Shown: positions 17,954-25,952 of the stretch, piece after piece | How positions within the stretch are numbered: the stretch's first letter is position 1 | Layout: each line of letters begins with the position of its first letter | Assembly (NCBI GenBank): GCA_019119995.1 | Contig: DWVY01000056.1 | Location: forward strand, 18,872-82,871 | Direction of reading: 5' to 3' | DNA: 64,000 bases | Source: Candidatus Mediterraneibacter faecavium | GTDB taxonomy: Bacteria > Bacillota > Clostridia > Lachnospirales > Lachnospiraceae | Notes under the pieces: generated by a model | The model's database searches: none | What the model saw: only the letters and a program-made list of their open reading frames with translations | Told to the model about the DNA's origin: nothing | Program-made: the position numbers and the translations under genes

Positions 17954-19527
17954 AAGCGCTGATCTATCTTACAAAACGAAGTTTTATCAATAATCTGAAA
18001 CGCGCGGTCAAAAAGCCGTCCACATTGATCGCTCTGATATTTGCCGTTGTATATGGCGGATTTGTCATATTTTCCCTTGGCATCATGGCGATCGGCGTAC
18101 ATATCGATTCGCCGAAAGGACTGCTGGCGGTCCTCGCCGTGTGGAGTATTTACGGCATATTCGGAAATTTTCTCGGATATTCTTCGCGCAAGGGAATTAT
18201 TTTCAGGCCTGCACACGCACACTTTGTCTTCACGGCTCCGATCGACCCGAAGCTGGTGCTGATCAGCAGTGCGTGGATGAACTATCTCTTTTCCGTCATT
18301 ATCTGGATCCTGGTCGGGATCGGCTCGCTGACGGTATTCCGTATCCCGGTGATGAGCGCAGTGGTCATCCTTCTGGCGGGGTGTGTGCTGGAACTGGCAT
18401 TTGAGATATCGGTCATGGTCTTTCTCTATGTAAATGACCGGGTGCCGGAAAAGGTGATGAAAGGGATCCGCGTGGGGATCAAGATATTTCTCGCTGCGTG
18501 TGCGGCGGCGCTTGTACTGTATTTCCGAAGAAACGGGCTGACACTTGAGAGTGCATCGGTCCTTCTGGATATGCCCGGACTGCAGATGATACCGGTGTTC
18601 GGATGGCAGATCGCGGTTTACCGACTGATCCTGCTCGGGCCGACAGCCCTTAATGTCGTCTGCTCGATCCTGTATGTTGTTATGGTGGCAGTCTCCGTGG
18701 CAGCGGCAGTGCGTATGAAATGTGACGGCGGATATTATGAAGAGGCGGCAAAATTCGCCGACGATTACGCGGAGCTGAAGAAGCGCCAGAAGAACGGCGA
18801 GATGGTGTTCGGAATGAACGGAAAGAAACGTACTTTCCGCCGCGTCCGGGAAAAGATTGCCGGAAAAGGTGCGCAGGCGATCTTCTACCGTCAGCTCCTT
18901 GAGTATAAAAAGGAGAAGTTTTTCATCCTCGATAAGATCACGCTCGTCTCGGCCTTCCTCGCGGCCGTACTTTCCTACAGCATGGGGGACAGTGTGGCAG
19001 AGTTAGGCGCGGGACAGTTCTTCCTGCTGGGCGTGGTGGCATATGTGTCGCTGGTCATGAGCGGATACCTCGGGAAATGGGAGAGCGAGCTGAAGAATCC
19101 GTATCTCTTCCTCGTGCCGGATACGCCTCTCAGGAAAATGTGGTATGCGACACTGATGGAGCATATCAAGGCTCTCATAAACGGATGCATCATCTGTATA
19201 CCGATCGGCGTCTTCTGGCATGTGGGTCCGGTCGAGATCGTATTCTGTATCCTGATCTATGTGGTGATACAGGCGGACCGGCTCTATACCACGGTCCTGG
19301 CGCAGTGTCTGCTTGGGGACGTGTTCGGGAAGACCGGGCAGAATGTGCTCCGGATGTTTATCCAGACGGCTCTTCTCGGCGTGGGTGTGCTGGTAGCTGT
19401 CCTGGCCGGGATTTTCGTAAATATGGATTTTATCTTCCCAATCGTGCTGATTTATAGTATGATGGTTACAGTGGCAATGGGTATTCTGGCGTCTCTCAGG
19501 TTCGAGACAATGGAGCAGCTGGTGTAG
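17950..19527 (+). CDS. ABC exporter permease (putative ABC-exporter family)
   Basis: The 525-residue integral membrane partner of the ATPase just upstream. Hydrophobic segments cluster at residues 20-80, 95-160, 215-250 and 330-520, separated by a charged cytosolic loop (FADDYAELKKRQKNGEMVFGMNGKKRTFRRVREKI). This two-block layout fits the putative ABC exporter family of Firmicutes, whose substrates are mostly unknown. The four-base overlap with the ATPase gene implies coupled translation. No accessory gene hints at the cargo. Confidence 0.8.
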   Translation: MKALIYLTKRSFINNLKRAVKKPSTLIALIFAVVYGGFVIFSLGIMAIGVHIDSPKGLLAVLAVWSIYGIFGNFLGYSSRKGIIFRPAHAHFVFTAPIDPKLVLISSAWMNYLFSVIIWILVGIGSLTVFRIPVMSAVVILLAGCVLELAFEISVMVFLYVNDRVPEKVMKGIRVGIKIFLAACAAALVLYFRRNGLTLESASVLLDMPGLQMIPVFGWQIAVYRLILLGPTALNVVCSILYVVMVAVSVAAAVRMKCDGGYYEEAAKFADDYAELKKRQKNGEMVFGMNGKKRTFRRVREKIAGKGAQAIFYRQLLEYKKEKFFILDKITLVSAFLAAVLSYSMGDSVAELGAGQFFLLGVVAYVSLVMSGYLGKWESELKNPYLFLVPDTPLRKMWYATLMEHIKALINGCIICIPIGVFWHVGPVEIVFCILIYVVIQADRLYTTVLAQCLLGDVFGKTGQNVLRMFIQTALLGVGVLVAVLAGIFVNMDFIFPIVLIYSMMVTVAMGILASLRFETMEQLV

Positions 19528-19553
19528 CCCGCCGATAACAGGAGGTAATACAT

Positions 19554-20030
19554 ATGCTCAATGATAATTATGTGACAATGGAAATCGGAAAGACAAAGCA
19601 TATCGCCCTTGTAGCCCATGACGGGAAGAAAAAGGAACTGGTAGACTGGTGCGACAGGAACAAAGAGATCCTGAAAGGACATTTCCTCTGCGGGACAGGT
19701 ACGACAGCCCGTCTGATCGCAGAGCGTACCGGGCTTCCGGTAAAAGGATTCTGCAGCGGTCCGCTCGGCGGCGACCAGCAGATCGGAGCCAAGATCGTGG
19801 AGGGCGGCATTGACTTTATGATCTTCCTCTGGGATCCGCTGGAGGCGCAGCCCCATGATCCGGATGTAAAGGCGCTGCTGCGCATCGCAGTCGTATACGA
19901 CATCCCGATCGCAAATAATCTTGCAACGGCCGACTTTATGCTGAATTCGAGATTCATGGACGAACCGTACAGCAGACAGATCGAGAACTTCAATAAAACG
20001 ATCGAAGAACGTGCGAAAAAATTGAAGTAA
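19554..20030 (+). CDS. mgsA: Methylglyoxal synthase
   Basis: The 158-residue protein shows the MgsA active site. IALVAHDGKKKELVDW is the phosphate-binding start, GTGTTARLI and SGPLGGDQQIGA follow, and the catalytic aspartate is in FLWDPLEAQPHDPDV. The enzyme converts dihydroxyacetone phosphate to methylglyoxal and phosphate, a bypass of lower glycolysis used when phosphate is short or triose phosphate builds up. It follows the ABC permease gene by 26 bases with its own AGGAGG site. A copy of the dispersed repeat begins six bases past its stop codon. Confidence 0.95.
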   Translation: MLNDNYVTMEIGKTKHIALVAHDGKKKELVDWCDRNKEILKGHFLCGTGTTARLIAERTGLPVKGFCSGPLGGDQQIGAKIVEGGIDFMIFLWDPLEAQPHDPDVKALLRIAVVYDIPIANNLATADFMLNSRFMDEPYSRQIENFNKTIEERAKKLK

Positions 20031-20036
20031 CTGTTC

Positions 20037-20106
20037 ATGAGCAAAGAAGCGGCAAAGCCGCAGTTAGCACGTGAGTGCGGCGTTGCGAATGGCGCGGCTG
20101 AACTGT
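20037..20106 (+). repeat. Structured dispersed repeat, short copy
   Basis: This 70-base block matches 10012-10082 with about a dozen changes and one single-base gap. The gap and several changes fall in or beside the loop of the GCGGC/GCCGC hairpin, while the stem and the GCAC-GTGA-GTGC hairpin are kept. The 5' half of the long copy is absent here. It starts immediately after mgsA and ends 27 bases before the promoter at 20134. Confidence 0.75.
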
Positions 20107-20133
20107 AACAGCAGCCATCGGATGAAATCAGTC

Positions 20134-20228
20134 TTGACACGGGCTTTATGCCCGTGTTATTCTATACGAGCAAACTTTATTGCTTTAAAGCGTAGAACTT
20201 TAAAGCGCAACGCTTTAAAGCGAAAGAT
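20134..20228 (+). promoter_or_regulatory. Promoter with operator palindrome and three 15-bp iterons
   Basis: TTGACA (20134-20139) and TATTCT (20158-20163) flank an 18-base spacer. A perfect inverted repeat CACGGGC-TTTAT-GCCCGTG (20138-20156) fills that spacer, an ideal repressor position. Downstream, CTTTAAAG recurs at 20183, 20198 and 20213, exactly 15 bases apart (unit CTTTAAAGCG plus five variable bases), each itself a palindrome. All of it lies in the leader of the symporter gene. Confidence 0.65.
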
Positions 20229-20294
20229 ATCGGCAGCGTACAGGGAAAATACAGCCGGTAAAGAAGAGAAAACAGGAAAGTCGAGGAATGAGAA

Positions 20295-21824
20295 ATGGTG
20301 ATCAAGGTCATACTGCTTGTTGTATTTTTTGCAGTGATGGTAGCTGTGGGAATCTATGCAAGAAGGCACGCCACGAGTGTGGACGGATTCGTGCTGGGCG
20401 GCAGGTCCGTGGGCCCGTGGCTTACGGCTTTTGCTTACGGAACATCGTATTTTTCCGCCGTAGTATTTGTCGGATATGCAGGACAGTTCGGGTGGAAATA
20501 CGGGATCGCCAGTACGTGGATCGGCATTGGGAATGCAGTGATCGGGAGTCTCCTTGCCTGGGTCGTGCTCGGACGGCGCACCAAGATCATGACACAGCAT
20601 CTGGGCTCCAAGACCATGCCGGATTTCTTCGGGCAGCGCTACAGCAGCAAGGCGCTGAAGATCGCGGCGTCGGTGATCGTATTTGTATTTCTGATCCCGT
20701 ATACTGCGTCGGTATATAACGGATTGTCCAGGCTCTTTGAGATGGCGTTCAATATCCCGTATACGTGGTGCGTGATCGCGATGGCGGTATTCACTGCCCT
20801 GTATGTGATCCTGGGCGGATATATGGCGACGGCGATCAACGATTTTATTCAGGGCATTATCATGCTGATCGGTATCGTTGCAGTGATCGCAGCCGTGCTG
20901 AACGGACAGGGCGGCTTCATGAATGCGATTTCCGAGATGTCGCAGATCCCGAGCGACGTGGCGGTCACAGAGGGACAGCCGGGAGCGTTTACATCTTTCT
21001 TCGGGCCGGATCCGCTCAATCTGCTCGGCGTCGTCATACTGACGTCTCTCGGAACATGGGGACTGCCCCAGATGATCGGGAAGTTCTATGCGATAAAAGA
21101 CGAGAAATCCATCAATACAGGAACTGTCATCTCCACATTGTTCGCAGTTGTCGTCTCAGGAGGATGCTATTTCCTCGGAGGCTTCGCAAGGCTCTTTGAC
21201 AGCCCGCAGATTTACGATACAACATCCGGAGCGGTTGTATATGACAGCATTATCCCGCATATGCTCTCGGCGCTTCCGGATATCCTGATCGGTATAGTGG
21301 TCGTCCTCGTACTGTCAGCTTCGATGTCCACGCTGTCCTCGCTTGTGCTGACTTCCAGTTCTACGATGACGCTGGATCTTATAAAAGATAATGTAGTGAA
21401 AAATATGAGCGAAAAGAAACAGATCATCACCATGCAGGTCCTGATCGTATTCTTCCTCGTGGTATCGGTCGTGATCGCCCTCGATCCTCCGACATTTATC
21501 GCACAGCTCATGGGAATCTCATGGGGCGCTCTGGCGGGAGCATTCCTCGCTCCGTTTATGTACGGACTCTACTGGAAAGGCGTCACCCGCGCGGGCGTGT
21601 GGGCGGGATTTATCGCAGGGGTAGGCCTGACTGTGGCAAATATGTTCATCGGATTTATCGAGTCCCCGATCAACGCAGGAGCCGCAGCCATGGTGCTTGG
21701 CCTGGTCGTAGTGCCTGTGGTGAGCCTGATCTCGCCGAAGCTCGATAAAAAGAAAGTGGATGAGATATTCGAATGCTATGAAGAGAAAGTCGTTATATCA
21801 AGAAAACGGTCGCTGCAGGAGTAA
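20295..21824 (+). CDS. Sodium:solute symporter (SSS family)
   Basis: A 509-residue protein with about thirteen membrane helices. The early GFVLGGRSVGPWLTAFAYGTSYFSAVVFVGYAG segment (only GGRSVGPWLTAFAYG needed for recognition) carries the SSS motif, and GTWGLPQMIGKFYAIKDEK resembles the family signature of proline/pantothenate-type symporters. It takes up a solute with Na+. PutP- or PanF-like specificity is possible, but no neighbour settles it. The promoter is unusually well equipped with operator-like DNA, so expression is probably induced by its substrate. The ATG has GAGG ten bases upstream. Confidence 0.88.
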   Translation: MVIKVILLVVFFAVMVAVGIYARRHATSVDGFVLGGRSVGPWLTAFAYGTSYFSAVVFVGYAGQFGWKYGIASTWIGIGNAVIGSLLAWVVLGRRTKIMTQHLGSKTMPDFFGQRYSSKALKIAASVIVFVFLIPYTASVYNGLSRLFEMAFNIPYTWCVIAMAVFTALYVILGGYMATAINDFIQGIIMLIGIVAVIAAVLNGQGGFMNAISEMSQIPSDVAVTEGQPGAFTSFFGPDPLNLLGVVILTSLGTWGLPQMIGKFYAIKDEKSINTGTVISTLFAVVVSGGCYFLGGFARLFDSPQIYDTTSGAVVYDSIIPHMLSALPDILIGIVVVLVLSASMSTLSSLVLTSSSTMTLDLIKDNVVKNMSEKKQIITMQVLIVFFLVVSVVIALDPPTFIAQLMGISWGALAGAFLAPFMYGLYWKGVTRAGVWAGFIAGVGLTVANMFIGFIESPINAGAAAMVLGLVVVPVVSLISPKLDKKKVDEIFECYEEKVVISRKRSLQE

Positions 21825-22141
21825 ATGAATTCATGCTTGTTGAACAGATACCGCTGCAGTAGTAAAGATATACTAATCGAACAGCGGACGCAGAAAAAGA
21901 AGATACTGAAGCGCTGTGACGACCCGCTTTACCTCATCCCCTCGAATCCATGTAACGCGAGATCAAAATGCTCGTCCAACGGGACTCGCATTTTAATATC
22001 GCTAACATGGAGAACGAGGTGTATTCGGAACGCTCCATGTCGATGCACAGCTTATTCAGTATCTTCTTTTTCCGCTGTCTCATCTGATCGGCAGTCTTTC
22101 TTTCCGCCGCAGCGTTATCCTTCAACAAGCACTCATAGAAA

Positions 22142-22196
22142 CCGGAAGAAATGGGAACTTAGTCGACAAAGGTCCCATTTCTTCCGGCTTTTATAG
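22142..22196. terminator. Strong hairpin with T-rich tail
   Basis: CCGGAAGAAATGGGAAC (22142-22158) pairs with GTCCCATTTCTTCCGG (22172-22187) with a single unpaired A, followed by CTTTTAT. It can terminate plus-strand transcription from the symporter gene or from an RNA encoded just upstream. Confidence 0.7.
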
Positions 22197-22279
22197 TAAA
22201 CTTCGTGATTGTTGGGGAGATACTTCCGATTGGATGAACGCAGAAGATCAGGCGGATACAGCCCATTTGATGCACCTTT

Positions 22280-22491
22280 CGGGACGGGCGGGGAGGAAAT
22301 GCGAACGGTGACTGTGGAGGAATGTTAGACTAAGTTAAAGCCTGCGATACGGCGTTGATCGATCAGGTGCAGTTGTTTGAGTAAAACGAGTTCTGCATCT
22401 GATTGATCTGCATTTAGCCGTATCACAGGCTTGTTACTATCTCTTATACCCTGTAACCGGAGCCGGAAGCATTACAATCCCGCCCGTCCCG
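22280..22491. repeat. Nested inverted-repeat element around a 95-nt hairpin
   Basis: Outer arms CGGGACGGGCGGG (22280-22292) and CCCGCCCGTCCCG (22479-22491) are exact. Inside, AAGCCTGCGATACGGC (22338-22353) pairs with GCCGTATCACAGGCTT (22417-22432), and the helix continues through GATCGATCAGGTGCAG with CTGCATCTGATTGATC. This gives a near-continuous hairpin of about 35 pairs closed by a loop of roughly 20 bases. No protein frame is conserved across it. Confidence 0.65.
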
Positions 22492-22567
22492 GATACGTGA
22501 GTCAATTCACTGCATCCGATTGATTTTCAGACGATTTATCATAGGATATCTCTCCGGAAACACGAAT

Positions 22568-23257
22568 TTACAGCTTCAGATTTTTGAAGAGATCCCCGAG
22601 GCTTGTTCCGATCTCTTCGCTCTTCGGAAGTACTACTTTCTCTACCGGCTCTTCTTTGACTTCCTCAAGCGCCTTCATGCTCAGGCTTACTTTGCCGTCT
22701 TTGATGCCGATGACTTTTACTTTGACTTCATCGCCTACATTGAGTACGTCTGACGGTACTTTCACGCGTTTCTGTGAGATCTGGGATACGTGTACCAGAC
22801 CGGACAGGCCGTTCTCAAGTTTTACGAAAGCGCCGTAGTTCTGGAGCGTCTCAACTGTTCCGTTAAGAACCGTTCCGACTTTCAGATTCGCGATCTGCTC
22901 TTCGCGGGCTTTTCTCTCTTTTTCCTTCAGGATCTCACGCGCGGAGAGTACGAGGCGGTTATTCGCCTGGTCTACGTCGATCACCTGCACTTCGATGTCT
23001 TTCAGGAGATATGTCTCAAGATCTTCGATATAGGTAAGGGACAGCTTGGAAGCGGGAACGAATCCTCTTAATCCCTCAACCATACAGATCACGCCGCCGT
23101 TTACAACGCCCTCGACTTTGACCGGCAGAACGGTTTTGTTTTCCATATATTCTGTAACCCTGTTCCACGGATTGGCATCGTCGATATGATCTTCGTAATC
23201 AGCCATAGTTTCAACAGTTTCGTTTTCCTGTAATTCTTCTCTCATTTCTTCGCTCAT
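22568..23257 (-). CDS. S1 RNA-binding-domain protein (RpsA-like)
   Basis: The 229-residue protein has two S1 OB-fold domains. The first, about residues 45-115 (VLPVKVEGVVNGGVICMVEGLRGFVPASKLS), is like domain 1-2 of ribosomal S1. The second, about residues 130-205 (LKVGTVLNGTVETLQNYGAFVKLENGLSGLVHVSQIS), is the classic nucleic-acid-binding S1 repeat. The acidic N-terminus and short C-terminal tail fit the small S1-like proteins of Clostridia rather than full six-repeat S1. It probably binds mRNA or ribosomes. The ATG at 23257 has GAGGTG seven bases ahead; the upstream open frame is non-coding. The promoter lies at 23307-23336. Confidence 0.85.
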   Translation of the reverse strand: MSEEMREELQENETVETMADYEDHIDDANPWNRVTEYMENKTVLPVKVEGVVNGGVICMVEGLRGFVPASKLSLTYIEDLETYLLKDIEVQVIDVDQANNRLVLSAREILKEKERKAREEQIANLKVGTVLNGTVETLQNYGAFVKLENGLSGLVHVSQISQKRVKVPSDVLNVGDEVKVKVIGIKDGKVSLSMKALEEVKEEPVEKVVLPKSEEIGTSLGDLFKNLKL

Positions 23258-23306
23258 TGTACAGCACCTCAACTTACTTAGATTTTCAAAAATATTCAAC
23301 GCTGTC

Positions 23307-23336
23307 AGTATACCATAAAACAAGCCGAAAAAACAA
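23307..23336 (-). promoter_or_regulatory. Promoter of the S1-domain gene
   Basis: On the minus strand TTGTTT (23336-23331) and TATACT (23312-23307) are spaced by 18 bases, about 50 bases before the start codon. Confidence 0.5.
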
Positions 23337-23522
23337 CTCTTCGCTGTAAAACAGGAATAAAATATGTTAAACTGATGAGGCAGATGAGTACGTCAGGCTT
23401 GACGAACAAAGAAAAAAATGGCAATCTTTAATGAGGGATGAAGACCCCGAAAACAGATAACAGTACCGGCGCGGCAAAATGACATCCGCTGTGCCGGCGC
23501 AGTGACAACAGGAGCAGAATTT

Positions 23523-25172
23523 ATGAGCAGAGATAAAAATAGAAAAGTATATGTCGTAGGGCATAAGAATCCGGACACAGACTCGATCTGTTCGGCAATC
23601 GCTTATGCAGCTTTGAAGACAAAGATCACAGGGATACACCACGAACCGAGAAGGGCAGGGCAGTTAAATGAGGAAACCCAGTATGTGCTGGAGCACTTCG
23701 GAGTAAAAGCCCCAAGACTGCTGTCCGACTTACGGGAGCAGATCAAGGATGTAGAACTAAAAGAGGTGGACGGCTTAAAGAGCAGCGTATCCATCCGCAC
23801 GGCATGGGAGAAGATGCAGGAGTCCAATATACATACCCTGCCTGTGACAAGGGACGGGAAGCTGGAAGGCGTTATCACGATCGGGGATATCGCAAAGACT
23901 TACATGGAAGTGTACGACAGCACGATCCTTTCCAAAGCGAGGACGCAGTACCGCAATATCGCCCGCGCGGTAGACGGCGAGGTGCTTACCGGAAACGAAC
24001 ACAGCTATCTGCTGAAAGGAAAGGTCGTGATCGCCGCATCCAGCAGGATCCTCATGTCAGATTTTATCAATAAGGACGACCTGGTTATCATGGGAGACCG
24101 CAAGGATGCACAGCAGTGTGCGATCGATGTAGATGCAAGCTGTATGGTAGTCTGCCAGAATGCGCCTGTATCCGATAAGATCATTCAGCAGGCGCAGGAA
24201 AAAGAAATCGTGATCATACGGACGCCCCACGATACGTTTACCGCAGCGCAGCATATCAACCAGAGTATCCCTGTGAAGTACTTCATGACAAAGTCGAATC
24301 TGGTGACATTCAAACTGAAAGACTACGTGGACGACGTGAAAGAAGTTATGGCGCGTAAAAGGTTCCGTGATTTCCCGATCGTTGACAATAAAGGAAAGTT
24401 CCTGGGGCTCATTTCCAGACGCCGTCTTTTAAATGTAAAGAAGAAACAGGTGATCCTTGTAGATCACAATGAGAAGAACCAGGCAGTTGACGGCGTGGAA
24501 GAAGCGGAAGTGCTTGAGATCATCGACCACCACAGACTGAGCAGCATCGAGACGATGGGACCGGTATTTTTCCGCAACCAGCCGGTGGGATGTACTGCTA
24601 CGATCGTCTACCAGATGTATCAGGAAGCCGGAGTAGAACCGGATCCGGTCAATGCGGCGCTGCTGTGCTCGGCGATCATTTCGGATACCCTGATGTTCCG
24701 CTCGCCGACATGCACGCCTCTGGACGAGGATACTGCGAGGAAGCTTGCAGAAATCGCAGGGGTAGAGGTTGAAAATCTGGCACAGGAGATGTTCAATGCC
24801 GGAAGTAACTTAAAAGGAAAGAGCGCGGAAGAGATCTGCTTCCTCGACTTTAAACAGTTTACGGTCAACGATACAGTGTTCGGCGTCGGGCAGGTCAACT
24901 CCATGAGTGCGGATGAACTCAAAGAGATCCGGAAGATCGTGCAGCCCCATCTTGAGAAAGCACGCAGCAACCACGGGCTCAATATGATCTTCTTCATGCT
25001 GACCAATATTATTACCGAATCCTCCGAGCTTCTCTGCTGCGGGCCGGAGGCAAGAGAGAAGATCTTAAGCGCATATGATCTGCCGGAGGATACGGAGACG
25101 ATCATGCTGAGAGGCGTGGTGTCAAGGAAGAAACAGCTTGTCCCGACGCTGGTGGGAGCGCTGCAGCAATAA
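23523..25172 (+). CDS. Mn-dependent inorganic pyrophosphatase with CBS/DRTGG regulatory insert (family II)
   Basis: The 549-residue protein is a family II pyrophosphatase of the DHH superfamily. VVGHKNPDTDSICSAIAYA provides metal-binding His/Asp residues, VLEIIDHHRLSSIE holds the DHH motif, and SRKKQLVPTL at the C-terminus is the substrate-binding SRK motif. Between the first and second parts of the catalytic domain is a regulatory insert of roughly 240 residues. It has two CBS segments (TLPVTRDGKLEGVITIGDI and FRDFPIVDNKGKFLGLISRR) separated by a DRTGG-like domain, as in enzymes controlled by adenine nucleotides and diadenosine polyphosphates. It hydrolyses pyrophosphate to drive biosynthesis. 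The ATG at 23523 is preceded by AGGAG; the ATG at 23502 has no site. Confidence 0.95.
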   Translation: MSRDKNRKVYVVGHKNPDTDSICSAIAYAALKTKITGIHHEPRRAGQLNEETQYVLEHFGVKAPRLLSDLREQIKDVELKEVDGLKSSVSIRTAWEKMQESNIHTLPVTRDGKLEGVITIGDIAKTYMEVYDSTILSKARTQYRNIARAVDGEVLTGNEHSYLLKGKVVIAASSRILMSDFINKDDLVIMGDRKDAQQCAIDVDASCMVVCQNAPVSDKIIQQAQEKEIVIIRTPHDTFTAAQHINQSIPVKYFMTKSNLVTFKLKDYVDDVKEVMARKRFRDFPIVDNKGKFLGLISRRRLLNVKKKQVILVDHNEKNQAVDGVEEAEVLEIIDHHRLSSIETMGPVFFRNQPVGCTATIVYQMYQEAGVEPDPVNAALLCSAIISDTLMFRSPTCTPLDEDTARKLAEIAGVEVENLAQEMFNAGSNLKGKSAEEICFLDFKQFTVNDTVFGVGQVNSMSADELKEIRKIVQPHLEKARSNHGLNMIFFMLTNIITESSELLCCGPEAREKILSAYDLPEDTETIMLRGVVSRKKQLVPTLVGALQQ

Positions 25173-25241
25173 AGGACGGGGCGGAAGCGCGCATTGCCGC
25201 CGGATGAGAGCACTGTATAAAAGGAGAATCAGTAAAAAAGT

Positions 25242-25952
25242 ATGGCAAAACAGACATGGAAACCGGGAAATATGATCTACCCCCTGCCCGCTGTTATGGT
25301 GAGTACGGCGGACAGAGAGGGCGGCAGCAATATACTGACGGTCGCGTGGACGGGAACTGTGTGTACCAATCCGCCGATGGCGTATATATCCGTCCGTCCG
25401 GAGCGGTATTCTTATCATATGATCAAAGAGAGCGGAGAGTTCGTCATCAACCTGACTACAAAGCAGCTTGCCCGTGCCACGGACTACTGCGGCGTCCGCT
25501 CGGGCAGGGACGTGGATAAATGGAAAGAGTGCCGGCTGACAAAAGGAGGCGCATCGTCTTTGAAATATGCGCCTGTGATCGAAGAGGCTCCCGTCAATAT
25601 TGAATGTAAGGTGAAAAGCATTCAGGAGCTGGGAAGCCATCATATGTTCCTGGCGGAGGTGACAGCAGTTCAGGTGGACGAGGCATATATGGATGAAAAG
25701 GGAAAATTCGACCTGAACCGTACCGGACTGATCGCGTACTCCCATGGGGAATATCTTGATCTGGGTAAGAAACTCGGGACGTTCGGGTACAGCGTGCGTA
25801 AGAAACAGGACGCACGGAAACCAAAAGCGGCGGGCAGCAAAAAAGCAAATGCTAAAAATGCGGATGGCAAAAAGGCAAATGCCAGAAATGCGGCCGGCGG
25901 AAAAGCTTCGGGGAAGAAACGCGCGATGACGCAGAGAAAGGCGGGCAGATGA
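25242..25952 (+). CDS. Flavin reductase-domain protein with Lys/Ala-rich tail
   Basis: Residues 1-185 match the FMN-binding split-barrel flavin reductase family: a NMIYPLPAVMVSTADREGGSNILTVAWTGT start (core: YPLPAVMVST), the MAYISVRPERYSYHMIKESGEFVIN segment, and the TDYCGVRSGRDVDK motif common in clostridial members. They reduce or bind flavin, often for an unidentified partner. The last 50 residues are a basic low-complexity tail built from imperfect repeats (KKANAKNADG, KKANARNAAG), like the tails of histone-H1-like or nucleic-acid-binding proteins; this is unusual for the family. The stop overlaps the start of the following aldolase-like gene, so the two are translationally coupled. Confidence 0.85.
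   Translation: MAKQTWKPGNMIYPLPAVMVSTADREGGSNILTVAWTGTVCTNPPMAYISVRPERYSYHMIKESGEFVINLTTKQLARATDYCGVRSGRDVDKWKECRLTKGGASSLKYAPVIEEAPVNIECKVKSIQELGSHHMFLAEVTAVQVDEAYMDEKGKFDLNRTGLIAYSHGEYLDLGKKLGTFGYSVRKKQDARKPKAAGSKKANAKNADGKKANARNAAGGKASGKKRAMTQRKAGR

Larger units (their letters stand above)
21825..22567. other. Gene-free region with multiple inverted repeats
   Basis: No convincing gene is seen on either strand across 740 bases. The region contains arms ATCAAAATGC-like (21963-21971) with GCATTTTAAT (21988-21996), ACATGGAG (22005-22012) with CTCCATGT (22033-22040), the terminator at 22142, and the nested structure at 22280-22491. An open frame of 123 codons from 21825 has no ribosome site, an improbable composition and no family resemblance. 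The stretch may be a decayed element or encode structured RNA. Confidence 0.55.

Noticed and set aside
20183..20227. Short regularly spaced repeats as a CRISPR array
   Set aside because: Unit is 15 bases with a five-base variable part and only three copies, far too short for repeats and spacers; no cas genes.
21825..22196. 123-codon open frame after the symporter gene
   Set aside because: No ribosome site, Arg/Cys/Ser-rich random-looking product, and it runs through several inverted repeats including the terminator.
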